From a virus: a DNA stretch of 20,952 nucleotides. Where the stretch lies: positions 1 through 20,952 of the IMG/VR virus record IMGVR_UViG_3300030451_001223; one strand, written 5' to 3'. Below are positions 1 through 6,675 of this stretch, one piece after another. Below the pieces are notes generated by a model, which was given only the letters and a program-made list of their open reading frames with translations, did not search any database and had not been told where the DNA came from. Within the stretch, counting starts at the first letter, position 1. Each line of letters opens with the position of its first letter. Position numbers and translations under genes: made by a program.

Positions 1-1
1 A

Positions 2-178
2 TTATGCGTACCCTCCTCCTCTTTGCTTATACGTCCTAACCAACCACCCGTTTGCGTAAGCTGATGGATAGACCTTGAACTTACGTTTAGCTTCAGCTTT
101 TACTCTTGCGTATAACGCAGGATTTGTTGGTCTTGCTCCTGATTTTTTCTTAGTAGATTTTTTCTTCTTTGTAGCCAT
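2..178 (-). CDS. Small basic conserved phage protein (DUF5872-like)
   Basis: A complete 58-residue ORF starts with ATG at 178 and stops with TAA at 4-2. An SD-like AAGGG lies about 6 bases upstream of the start, 17 bases after the stop of the preceding gene. The first 13 residues are a lysine/serine tail. The rest holds the segment YPSAYANGWLVRTYKQRGGG, which I recall from small phage proteins labelled DUF5872; I could not check this. The high positive charge suggests nucleic-acid binding or a virion-packaged basic protein, but no function is established. It follows another basic small gene, forming a terminal pair of basic proteins. The gene is certain enough as an ORF; the family name is from memory. 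Confidence 0.8.
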   Translation of the reverse strand: MATKKKKSTKKKSGARPTNPALYARVKAEAKRKFKVYPSAYANGWLVRTYKQRGGGYA

Positions 179-195
179 GACAACCCTTTCTTATG

Positions 196-480
196 TTAAC
201 ACTTCCATCTTCTTCTTGCTTGTCGTAAACGAGAATTAGGATTCTTTGCTGCTTTTGGAAACTTTTTCATCTGTCCTGCTGATCTTGCGCAAAATGATTT
301 ACGCCTTTTAGCCGCTTTACTTCCCGGTTTTACTTTACCCGTTACTGCTGTTTGGAGTTTAGAGCCGGGATTTTTACGCCTGTATGCAGCAACACCCGCT
401 CGTGTCATTCCCGCACCTGCTTTAGTAGGACGGAAGTTCTTTTTGTTGCGCTTTGGCATATTATCTCTCTTGCGAGCCAT
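196..480 (-). CDS. Small highly basic conserved phage protein (DUF6321-like)
   Basis: This 94-residue protein is dominated by Arg, Lys and Ala. It contains a conserved-looking core with GAGMTRAGVAAYRR near residues 22-35, a RRKSFCARSAGQM motif near residues 59-71 and a C-terminal RRRWKC. This pattern matches what I remember of DUF6321, found in many tailed phages next to other small basic genes. The start is ATG at 480, preceded by AAGGAGAAGAGG, a strong SD. The gene overlaps the end of the upstream small gene by 20 bases, suggesting translational coupling. The charge and two conserved cysteines are compatible with a nucleic-acid-associated or structural role, but no function is known to me. 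Confidence 0.85.
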   Translation of the reverse strand: MARKRDNMPKRNKKNFRPTKAGAGMTRAGVAAYRRKNPGSKLQTAVTGKVKPGSKAAKRRKSFCARSAGQMKKFPKAAKNPNSRLRQARRRWKC

Positions 481-625
481 CCTCTTCTCCTTTCAAACAA
501 AGCGTTGGTCGTCGTGTGCAGCTCCACATGTCAGGGCGATCAAGCGGAGGCGGCATATAGGGAGGTAATTTATTCATATACATCACATCTTCTTGTTGTG
601 TTTCCTGAATCATAAGTTGCGTCAT
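461..625 (-). CDS. Small hypothetical protein, Met/Pro-rich
   Basis: A 54-residue ORF reads MTQLMIQETQQEDV at its start and has a proline-rich middle (LPPYMPPPLDRPDMW). The in-frame ATG at 643 has no SD, whereas GGAG sits 9 bases before the ATG at 625, so I place the start at 625; a TTG at 628 is also possible. It ends inside the start of the next basic gene. Support is positional (compact operon, SD, coupling) rather than homology; I do not recognise the family. Confidence 0.6.
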   Translation of the reverse strand: MTQLMIQETQQEDVMYMNKLPPYMPPPLDRPDMWSCTRRPTLCLKGEEDGSQER

Positions 626-645
626 CAAAAATATCTCCAACATAC

Positions 646-655
646 TAACGCGTTA
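646..655. repeat. 10-bp perfect palindrome in a short intergenic gap
   Basis: TAACGCGTTA reads the same on both strands and sits in the roughly 50-base gap between the 113-aa gene and the terminal small-gene group. No convincing -35/-10 pair was found beside it. It could be a protein-binding site or chance. Confidence 0.25.
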
Positions 656-678
656 ACAGTTCAATAACTAGAAAAAGT

Positions 679-1020
679 TTAAGCATTTCTATCATAATGT
701 ACTATCCAACTATCCATCATGTCTGTACGTATAAGTTCTGGTTGAGAATCTATTTCAATATCAAGTATATCTTGTGTTGTCATATCTTTAGTCAACCACT
801 TTTCAAGGTCTGCATCTGTTACTTTATCAATATCTATAAACGTATCATTGCTACAAACGTAATTAATATCTTTGCTCAAATCGTAATTTTTAAAACCTTT
901 TGGGTGCTGATCATTTGTAATTTTCCAATAAGCTTCTATACGAACAATGACATTTGGAAACCTAGCAAATTCTTCTACTTTATATACTTTAGTAACAATA
1001 AATTCTCTTTTATACGCCAT
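679..1020 (-). CDS. Small conserved phage protein (DUF7936-like), function unknown
   Basis: This 113-residue acidic protein starts at ATG 1020 behind TTAGGAGAACAA, a strong SD. Its N-terminal half alternates charged and hydrophobic residues and includes FPNVIVRIEAYWKIT (residues 21-35). The C-terminal half has DADLEKWLTKDMTTQDILDI, which looks helical. The 'V..A.W.' strand followed by a helix with a conserved W resembles a small protein type I recall near tail genes of marine phages (DUF7936); this is a memory-based match. Its position directly after virion structural genes suggests a tail-associated or accessory role, without direct evidence. Confidence 0.75.
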   Translation of the reverse strand: MAYKREFIVTKVYKVEEFARFPNVIVRIEAYWKITNDQHPKGFKNYDLSKDINYVCSNDTFIDIDKVTDADLEKWLTKDMTTQDILDIEIDSQPELIRTDMMDSWIVHYDRNA

Positions 1021-1028
1021 TTGTTCTC

Positions 1029-2123
1029 CTAAGTAATTCCATAGTAAGACTTATCCGTTATCATAAGATTTACAGGTCTACTGGTTTGATCAAATATTTC
1101 ATCTTGATCGTAAGCTTTTATAGATGGCATAGTACCAACAGTCATCTCACCAATAACAAATCCTGCAAGAGCCCCACCAATAACAGCTAATGCAGCACCT
1201 CCGGTAAAAACAACTGCAATAATACCTAATATTGCTCCAAGAAGCCCTCCAATACCACAACTTGTATCTACATATTGATAGGCTGCTCCTCCAAAATCAG
1301 CTTTCCAAGTAGCTATTTGAGTAGCTTGATTTTGTGGATGTCGTAAAACTCCACGAAAAGACGCCCAAGATTTATACTCAAACGCATATTGCTTGCTAGA
1401 TATAACAATTCCAAAAATTTGAGCACAGACAATAGTTCCTGATCCGTTGTTTATATACGCTAATCCTCCATAGGCAGAAGGCACAATACTATATAGTTTG
1501 TTTGATGTATTATTAACAGAAGCTGAAAATGAACTTTCTTGATTAGCTGTAAAATTTACATGTTGAGTAGTTGTGTAACTGTTTGCTCCTAGTGAAACTG
1601 AACCTTTTGAGTTTGTTTTTATAGAAGACGGGTGTGTAATTGTTACAACATCGTCAACACGAAGAGGACGTTTACTGTCTGTAAACACAAGATCTGAGTT
1701 ACCATCAAATACAGCTATGCCATTATCGCTTAACGTTACAGCAGAACTAGGCAATTCAGTTAGTGGCGCAAAAGCGTAAACAGCAGGTGCTTGATTTGAG
1801 TTGCCACTGAATAACAGGTTAACGACCCACTTTGAACCTTCGTTAACAACATCCATTATACAAATTTCTTGGTTGTTGTGGTTTGGGCAGTAAAAAGGTA
1901 TAAAAAAATCAACATCTAAAGTGATGTCATATTGTATAATATGCCCCATATCATAATTACTTGATCGAGTGCTTGCATTAATAGCGACATGATGATCGCC
2001 TGTATAAGTTGGTTGCACCGCACTTGTCGTCGTTGACATCTGGCCTGCATAAACGACGGACGAATAGTCACTATGAAATGCTATCTTATTGTCAGTGCCA
2101 TATGCAACAATACCGTAACTCAT
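1029..2123 (-). CDS. Virion structural protein with glycine-rich hydrophobic segment
   Basis: This 364-residue protein is largely beta-rich and polar, with many Ser, Thr and Asn residues as in phage tail proteins. Residues 289-327 form an unusually long hydrophobic, glycine- and alanine-rich stretch (it begins CGIGGLLGAILGIIAVVF) that could make two closely spaced membrane segments. The N-terminus MSYGIVAYGTDNKIAF resembles that of the gene just upstream (MAYGIQVDGL), suggesting a common virion-attachment end. It overlaps that gene by 4 bases (ATGA). A plausible role is a tail-tip or adsorption protein whose C-terminal part contacts the host membrane. I do not recognise a named family. Confidence 0.8.
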   Translation of the reverse strand: MSYGIVAYGTDNKIAFHSDYSSVVYAGQMSTTTSAVQPTYTGDHHVAINASTRSSNYDMGHIIQYDITLDVDFFIPFYCPNHNNQEICIMDVVNEGSKWVVNLLFSGNSNQAPAVYAFAPLTELPSSAVTLSDNGIAVFDGNSDLVFTDSKRPLRVDDVVTITHPSSIKTNSKGSVSLGANSYTTTQHVNFTANQESSFSASVNNTSNKLYSIVPSAYGGLAYINNGSGTIVCAQIFGIVISSKQYAFEYKSWASFRGVLRHPQNQATQIATWKADFGGAAYQYVDTSCGIGGLLGAILGIIAVVFTGGAALAVIGGALAGFVIGEMTVGTMPSIKAYDQDEIFDQTSRPVNLMITDKSYYGIT

Positions 2124-2392
2124 CGACCTAATACCAAATACTGATGGTTTGATCCGTTAGAGGGTTGAGTTATAGTTATATTTGTAGAAGTTTGAGAGCT
2201 AGTAGGACGAAGCTCTTCTAAAGAAGTGTCTCTTATTCCAGTAGGCGTAAAAATTACCTTGAACTCTGTTACGTTTGCGTAATCACTTTTGGTTAGTGTT
2301 ACTGTTGTTGCGGAAGTTAAAACGCCTTTAGTTATTACACTAAAAGCACTATTAGTAATATTTAAACCATCAACCTGTATTCCATACGCCAT
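2120..2392 (-). CDS. Small beta-rich virion-associated protein
   Basis: This 90-residue protein starts MAYGIQVDGLNITNSAF and is rich in Thr, Val and Ser with no charged clusters, typical of a single small beta-domain in a phage tail or fibre. It abuts the fibre-stalk gene upstream and overlaps the 364-aa gene downstream by 4 bases, so the three are probably co-translated. Its MAYGI start parallels MSYGI of the next protein, hinting at a shared attachment motif. No named family is recognised. Confidence 0.75.
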   Translation of the reverse strand: MAYGIQVDGLNITNSAFSVITKGVLTSATTVTLTKSDYANVTEFKVIFTPTGIRDTSLEELRPTSSQTSTNITITQPSNGSNHQYLVLGR

Positions 2393-3453
2393 TACGACAG
2401 ATCTCCTATTTTTACTCGAAGAGTTGACCCGTCAAATACTTCAATTTTTGTAGAAGTTATCTTCAACCTGCTACCTGATGATGCGTTAGCTACATCTAAT
2501 GTTCCACGAAACGTAGCATCATTTGCTTCTATCTGCCCTGTTTTATCTATCTTCCAGCCTGCAGTTCCAGAAGCATAATTTGAAGATTGTATAACATTGC
2601 CAATCTTAGCATTTTCAATTGCACCATTAGCTATATCTGCTGTTTGAATTGTAGCGTCTTGAATGTTTGCACTTGTAATTGTACCGCTAGCAATGTTTGC
2701 GCCTTCAATAGTTGCGCTATCTATTTTTGCACCTTGAATTGTTGCGTTCGCAATATCACCATTTACAATCGTTGCGTCAGCTATTTTAGCGCTGTCGATA
2801 GCTGCGTCTTGCACCATAGCATTTGTAATCGAAGCATTATGTATGAACGCGTTTTTCATATAAGTTCCTGCGGGAACCTGCACTCCATTAATTGTTGTCG
2901 TTGTATCTATCTGAAAAAAAGGAGATTGAGAGTTTGTTCCGAAAGTTTCAACAAGCAACTCCATAAGAAAGTTAGGACTAGAAGATGTAGAACCAACTAC
3001 TCCGCTGACTGCATTGTACGCACTAGCAAGTCCATTTTGATTTATATTTCGTACCCAATAGTATCGTGTTGCTGTACCGCCAATGTTATGTGAAAAACTA
3101 TTACCAGCTGTCATACCAACAAGTTCAGCGTTACCGAGAGTATTCCCAGTATGCGCCCAGATTTCAGTATAGGCATGACCCGTATATGTAGGTGCATTCC
3201 AGCTTACTATAATATTTGCAGTTGCTCCTGATGCGCTCAAGTTTGTAGGTGCAGATGGATTTTGAATAGTATTATCAACGACAGTTGTTAAATGTCCTGC
3301 AGAGTTAGTAGACGCTAAACCTGCTACAATCAGTTGTCGTGCGGTTACAACTGCATCATCTCCACCAGAGTCTAAAGCTTCTCTAACCCGTTGAACAAAC
3401 TGTTGAAGATCACGAGGTAGCGGAGACGTAACTGCTGGAAGATCCCTAGACAC
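2392..3453 (-). CDS. Fibre/tail-tip protein: fibronectin III domain plus pentapeptide-like stalk
   Basis: This 353-residue protein has four visible parts. Residues 1-50 are helical (PLPRDLQQFVQRVREAL). Residues about 65-155 look like a fibronectin type III domain (PSAPTNLSASGAT, IIVSWNAPTYTGHAYTEIW, YYWVRNINQNG). Residues 162-203 resemble the DUF1983-type segment of lambda gpJ-like tail-tip proteins. Residues 204-286 are eight regular 10-residue repeats of the form IxxATIxxAx. The C-terminus resembles gpJ tail ends (GWKIDKTGQIEANDATFRGT). The start is GTG at 3453: it has GGAG 7 bases upstream, formed within the last codons of the preceding gene. Expected role: host recognition or tail-tip fibre. 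The domain reading is good; the assembly position is inferred. Confidence 0.85.
   Translation of the reverse strand: MSRDLPAVTSPLPRDLQQFVQRVREALDSGGDDAVVTARQLIVAGLASTNSAGHLTTVVDNTIQNPSAPTNLSASGATANIIVSWNAPTYTGHAYTEIWAHTGNTLGNAELVGMTAGNSFSHNIGGTATRYYWVRNINQNGLASAYNAVSGVVGSTSSSPNFLMELLVETFGTNSQSPFFQIDTTTTINGVQVPAGTYMKNAFIHNASITNAMVQDAAIDSAKIADATIVNGDIANATIQGAKIDSATIEGANIASGTITSANIQDATIQTADIANGAIENAKIGNVIQSSNYASGTAGWKIDKTGQIEANDATFRGTLDVANASSGSRLKITSTKIEVFDGSTLRVKIGDLS
2596..2841 (-). repeat. 30-bp-period repeat encoding a pentapeptide-like stalk
   Basis: Within the fibre gene, eight units of 30 bases encode paired five-residue steps (A-x-I-x-x), for example AKIDS ATIEG ANIAS GTITS. The periodicity of central Ile with Ala two residues before it is that of pentapeptide-repeat beta-helices. 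The DNA copies are diverged, so this is a protein-level repeat more than a recent DNA duplication. Confidence 0.8.
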
Positions 3454-5071
3454 CTGCTAACTCCGACATTGAATTTGCAACTGATAATGCAAAAACTTCA
3501 TTAGAACCTTCTATCTGCATTTCCCAATCACGTCCTACTTTAGAAGGAAGCCTAAATGGATCTCTGCTTTGGACTGTTTGCGTATGAACTAACGCACCAT
3601 CTGCATAAACTTTCAACGTCATTGGGTAAGCTTCTGCTTCTAACTGCGCGCATGAAAACCCCATAATTTGCGGCATTGTAAATTTCTTAGACTTCCATGT
3701 ATATGTTTTTGAACTACCATCTCCAAAAATTTTTATTTTATTTCCGCTGTCAACTACAGCTACGTATAATTTGTCTGCTAAAAGATCGTGGTATCCTGCA
3801 TTAGCATAGATGTCATGTAGTATGAATTGCCCACTTCTTACATCAAAAATAAACCCTCCTGAAGTAGATCCATTATTGTAGAAACCAATATATTGATTAT
3901 CTTGCTGGTACGCATGAATTGAAGCTGGCGCAAAAAATGTTTGCCATTGAGAAAAATCAAATAAATTTTCAGTAACTATCCTTGATCCCCCACCTGATAG
4001 AAACATTAGCCCGTCAGGAGCCGCATATAAAACCCCTCCCATCAAACTAACAATACTTCTTTTAGACACACAGGCTTGCTCAAGATCAGATTTAACTACT
4101 GCCATATTACTAGGATGCGTCCCTTGTATAAAATATGGTGTGCCTTTTGTAAGTACAACAAGTGTTGTATCCATACGCCCAAGCCCCACAACAGGAAAAT
4201 CTAAAGTCTGGATATAACTTTCGGGCCAAGCATAAGGTTTGTACGGATCAGAAAAGAAAACATCTCTTCCGTTAAACCCTGCTAATATTCCATTTGGTAA
4301 ATTTATAAGACCCTTCAATCCAGCTGGAGGTGGTGTGTAAAACAATGAAGGTAGTTCTTCTCCAAGAGAATCTGCAGCAACGTTGTCGGTAAAAGAAGAT
4401 GTTGCAACAGTTACTTCTGCTACAAACAAAAATACTCCTGCTACAGCACGATAGATACGACGGTGACTAACAATGTAATCACCTCCGGGAACAGCAGGAA
4501 AATTTGTTAGTTCAACTGTTTGACCCGTAAATACGTCAACAGAGTTTGATGCAGGAGAAGGAGCAGATTCAAACTCAAACCCTGATTCTTTATTTACAAA
4601 AGTCATAGCATAAACACGTGTTTCTTTTGTTTCGTTAGTGTTTGAAAATGAATTTGCTGTAGCTGTTACAGCTGTAGTAGGTGCAGGTAATCCTAACGGT
4701 CTTGATACTGTTGGCATTGTACCGCCCGATGTACCAATAGCTGCATATGTAGCTTTAGGAATACCGTCACCAGTAAAAAAAGTCCATTCAGAGGTGTCGC
4801 CTGCGATTTGGCTGCGCGCAACATCGACGTCGGTTGTCCAATGAAACCAATGTTGACTATCAGATAATGTATCTTGCCCGAATCTATAAATACTTTGGAT
4901 AGTGCCGGACTTATCAAGAGTTGCAACAGAACTCCCAAGATCAGAAAGAGATTGAATACTACCTTGAAATACAGGACAGTTTAATGCTGTTTGCGCTTGG
5001 GTTTCTTCAAGATATCTAGGAGGAACAATTGGTGCTATTCCTCCAAAACTTTTTAAATTTAAAACCGCCAC
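3446..5071 (-). CDS. Large beta-rich virion structural protein (tail/neck accessory)
   Basis: This 541-residue protein starts with GTG at 5071, chosen because AAAAGGAGGCATA gives a textbook SD and no ATG lies near. The N-terminus is MAVLNLKSFGGIAPIVPPRY, then a long series of short beta motifs (ETRVYAMTFVN, GGDYIVSHRRIYR, GLKGLINLPNGILAGFNG, FFSDPYKPYAWP, GGVLYAAPDGLMFLSGGG). Such repeated strand-turn pieces suggest a propeller- or sandwich-like fold. Proteins of this type occur beside tail and lysis genes in many short-tailed phages; a distant relation to P22 gp10-like stabilisation or tail-accessory proteins is possible but not shown. It follows the endolysin gene by 11 bases, starting the second virion module. 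Confidence 0.8.
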   Translation of the reverse strand: MAVLNLKSFGGIAPIVPPRYLEETQAQTALNCPVFQGSIQSLSDLGSSVATLDKSGTIQSIYRFGQDTLSDSQHWFHWTTDVDVARSQIAGDTSEWTFFTGDGIPKATYAAIGTSGGTMPTVSRPLGLPAPTTAVTATANSFSNTNETKETRVYAMTFVNKESGFEFESAPSPASNSVDVFTGQTVELTNFPAVPGGDYIVSHRRIYRAVAGVFLFVAEVTVATSSFTDNVAADSLGEELPSLFYTPPPAGLKGLINLPNGILAGFNGRDVFFSDPYKPYAWPESYIQTLDFPVVGLGRMDTTLVVLTKGTPYFIQGTHPSNMAVVKSDLEQACVSKRSIVSLMGGVLYAAPDGLMFLSGGGSRIVTENLFDFSQWQTFFAPASIHAYQQDNQYIGFYNNGSTSGGFIFDVRSGQFILHDIYANAGYHDLLADKLYVAVVDSGNKIKIFGDGSSKTYTWKSKKFTMPQIMGFSCAQLEAEAYPMTLKVYADGALVHTQTVQSRDPFRLPSKVGRDWEMQIEGSNEVFALSVANSMSELAGV

Positions 5072-5082
5072 TATGCCTCCTT

Positions 5083-5538
5083 TTAATCCATAAGCTCAAA
5101 ATGTGGCCCGTCTATAAATGGACGACGCCCTTGAGAACGACGTAAGTCTATATAAGCGTTCATAGCTTCTTCTGCTGTTCCGTCCCAATCACGAAAATCG
5201 TCTATATGCCATGCCGCGCCCCACCTAATTTTAACGCCTTCTCGCACAGCTGCTTCTTTCATTGCATCCGCTATGTCATCGTACAGGTTCAACTCCCAGC
5301 TCGCCCGTCCAGAAACATACGCCATTAAGTCGACGGCATCTCCTGTTAAGTGTTTACTTTTCATTGTCTGGGAAGCTCCACGGGCTACTAAATCTTCTTG
5401 TTCTTTTTTAGTTCTTAGCCCACAAATCACTCCGAAGTCGACGTTGCTCACTGTGATGGCGTGAGTAACAACTGAGTGCATTTCGTTTTTTACTCCGTCT
5501 AATCGTCCTAAACTTCTTTGTGATAATTTAAAAGCCAT
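5083..5538 (-). CDS. Endolysin, M15-family zinc peptidase (L-alanyl-D-glutamate-type)
   Basis: This 151-residue enzyme has the M15 (VanY/T5-endolysin-like) signature. GLRTKKEQ (residues 40-47) matches the conserved G-x-R-T/S region that follows the first strand. KHLTGDAVDL supplies the zinc ligands His63 and Asp70. PHFEL near the C-terminus supplies the third ligand, His146. By family knowledge it cleaves peptide bonds in the peptidoglycan stem or cross-bridge to release progeny phage. No signal peptide is visible, so export needs a holin, and a 3TM-type holin gene lies immediately upstream. Start ATG 5538 has AAGGGG as SD. Length is normal for a single-domain endolysin with no separate wall-binding domain. 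Confidence 0.93.
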   Translation of the reverse strand: MAFKLSQRSLGRLDGVKNEMHSVVTHAITVSNVDFGVICGLRTKKEQEDLVARGASQTMKSKHLTGDAVDLMAYVSGRASWELNLYDDIADAMKEAAVREGVKIRWGAAWHIDDFRDWDGTAEEAMNAYIDLRRSQGRRPFIDGPHFELMD

Positions 5539-5548
5539 TGTTTTCCCC

Positions 5549-5911
5549 TTATTTCTTTTTTCTCATGTTAAACAACTTACTCGCAGACCGTGTCGCAAAG
5601 CTCGCCGATACAATAGCTCCTAACGCAATCTGATACCACTGAGGCATACCTGCAAGGGCTTCAAACCCATCAGATACAATACCTCTGCCCCACTCCCCAC
5701 AGAAACTAAGCACCAGAGGAATACTAAAAAGCAGGGTCAACCATTCGTCCTTCCATGAGGACTGTGATGCACGCATCGCAGCAAGATCCCAATCGATCTC
5801 TCCAGTAGCCTCTTTCATACGAATTGTGGCTTCTGCCTTTTGTATAGCCGTTTTGCCCTCTAGGTATGACGACGCGAGGCTACCGATAGAGCCTATAAGT
5901 GCTTGTATCAT
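5549..5911 (-). CDS. Holin, GTA-type 3TM family
   Basis: This 120-residue membrane protein has a weakly hydrophobic N-terminus (residues 1-17), a charged amphipathic middle, and two clear membrane segments at about 56-72 (WLTLLFSIPLVLSFCG) and 91-107, ending in a basic tail RKKK. The 'WKDEWLTLLFSIPLVLSF' region and the second segment resemble the 3TM holin family of gene transfer agents and many phages. By family it would form inner-membrane lesions that let the endolysin reach peptidoglycan. It overlaps the tiny upstream gene by 4 bases (ATGA) and lies 10 bases before the endolysin, forming a holin-endolysin pair. Confidence 0.85.
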   Translation of the reverse strand: MIQALIGSIGSLASSYLEGKTAIQKAEATIRMKEATGEIDWDLAAMRASQSSWKDEWLTLLFSIPLVLSFCGEWGRGIVSDGFEALAGMPQWYQIALGAIVSASFATRSASKLFNMRKKK

Positions 5912-5994
5912 TTTTTCTTGGGCCTTCCTCGTTTAGCAGCAGGTTTCTTCTTTTTAAATAGAATCCCCCATAGTTTTTTAAGATACTCGATCAT
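5908..5994 (-). CDS. Tiny basic protein, 28 residues
   Basis: ATG at 5994 is preceded by GGAGAAGAAA, a good SD lying in the end of the upstream membrane-protein gene. The product has an amphipathic/hydrophobic N-terminus (MIEYLKKLWGILF) and then a strongly basic C-terminus with an AT-hook-like GRPKKK. Its stop overlaps the holin start (ATGA), so it may couple holin translation. It could be a membrane-associated regulator of lysis, or a lead peptide for coupling; neither is shown. Confidence 0.65.
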   Translation of the reverse strand: MIEYLKKLWGILFKKKKPAAKRGRPKKK

Positions 5995-6235
5995 TTTCTT
6001 CTCCTGTTGGCTGTTTAGAAACTCTGTTAGTGCTAGCTTCTTTACCTAACCATAATGCAAACGAAGCTGAAAGCATTGCAGTAACGAGAGATACAAACGC
6101 GCTTTGTTGAGTTGTAGGATCTTCTAATGTCATAAACCAAAGGCAAACTTTCCATGTTAGAATTATCTGACATAGAAAAGCTAAACGTGGTAATAACTTT
6201 AACTCATCAATGTATCTAGCTGTAATCTGTACCAT
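5978..6235 (-). CDS. Two-TM membrane protein, holin-like
   Basis: This 85-residue protein has two hydrophobic segments, about residues 17-36 (RLAFLCQIILTWKVCLWFM) and 46-64 (AFVSLVTAMLSASFALWLG), joined by a short loop with DPTTQQ, and a polar C-terminus. The layout resembles a small phage membrane protein often found in lysis clusters of marine phages. It starts 2 bases after the stop of the preceding small gene and overlaps the tiny basic gene downstream by 17 bases. It may be a second holin, an antiholin, or an unrelated membrane protein. Confidence 0.8.
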   Translation of the reverse strand: MVQITARYIDELKLLPRLAFLCQIILTWKVCLWFMTLEDPTTQQSAFVSLVTAMLSASFALWLGKEASTNRVSKQPTGEENDRVS

Positions 6236-6237
6236 AA

Positions 6238-6408
6238 TTAACTTTTTGCTTTCTTTTTAGCTGTAGCACTCAAGTCTTTAAAATGAAACAAACGCTTGCT
6301 GTTTTTACCATGTGTCTTTCCAGAATGTAACTGACCGTTTGGCATTTTGTGCGTTCCACCTTTATGTTCAGTTCCATCACGAAAATAATGTTTTACAGTT
6401 TTAGGCAT
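6238..6408 (-). CDS. Small His/Lys-rich conserved phage protein
   Basis: A 56-residue ORF with ATG at 6408 has AAGGT as SD and overlaps the preceding gene by 8 bases. It holds HYFRDGTEHKGGTHKMPNG and then HSGKTHGKNSKRLFHF, a pattern I recall in short phage proteins of unknown role. The many histidines and glycines could bind metal, but this is speculation. The C-terminus is basic (AKKKAKS). Confidence 0.75.
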   Translation of the reverse strand: MPKTVKHYFRDGTEHKGGTHKMPNGQLHSGKTHGKNSKRLFHFKDLSATAKKKAKS

Positions 6409-6529
6409 AAGATTTACCTTTTTTACCTGATTTCTTAGTCTTCTTAACCATCTTCATTGGTTTTTTGTTAGTGGTCATCTTCATAGATTTTGTTTTCTTT
6501 TTACCCATTGAGTATCCATATCCCGGCAT
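6401..6529 (-). CDS. Tiny lysine/methionine-rich basic protein
   Basis: A 42-residue ORF has ATG at 6529 behind AAAGGAAATAAT, a good SD. It begins MPGYGYSMGKKKTK and then is almost wholly Lys, Met, Thr and Ser. It overlaps the following gene by 8 bases and begins 1 base after the stop of the preceding one. Short MPGYG-plus-lysine proteins are common in environmental phages; no function is known to me. Nucleic-acid binding is possible from charge alone. Confidence 0.65.
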   Translation of the reverse strand: MPGYGYSMGKKKTKSMKMTTNKKPMKMVKKTKKSGKKGKSYA

Positions 6530-6530
6530 A

Positions 6531-6659
6531 TTATTTCCTTTCTTTATTTGGTTTCATAAATGTTAGCGCGACATGCCTATCGCTAGTTATGACAACGATG
6601 TTTCCGTCTTCGTCGTAGACTCCCCAAACGCTGCCAGACTTCCGTCGTATCTCTATCAA
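6531..6659 (-). CDS. Small hypothetical protein, probable TTG start
   Basis: The frame encodes a 42-residue beta-hairpin-like protein (LIEIRRKSGSVWGVYDEDGN, then IVVITSDRHVALTFMK). A TTG at 6659 has AAGGGAG 5 bases upstream, ideal for initiation. An in-frame ATG at 6689 would give 52 residues and overlap the preceding gene by 14 bases, but has no well-spaced SD. I prefer the TTG start, with modest certainty. The family is not recognised. Confidence 0.6.
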   Translation of the reverse strand: MIEIRRKSGSVWGVYDEDGNIVVITSDRHVALTFMKPNKERK

Positions 6660-6675
6660 TTTTTCTCCCTTTCTT

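Noticed and set aside
644-678. Promoter in the gap before the terminal small genes (TTGAAC ... TATGTT)
   Set aside because: Both hexamers match weakly and the spacing is 14 bases, too short for a sigma70 promoter.
697-1032. 111-codon plus-strand frame with Tyr/Phe/Ile-rich hydrophobic content
   Set aside because: Antisense to the 113-residue gene, which has a strong SD; hydrophobicity is the usual reverse image of an acidic/Lys-rich coding sequence.
2587-3093. 168-codon open frame on the plus strand, Cys-rich
   Set aside because: It is the antisense of the repeat-rich fibre gene; its regular Cys/Asn composition is the shadow of the 30-base repeats, and no SD or neighbour supports it.
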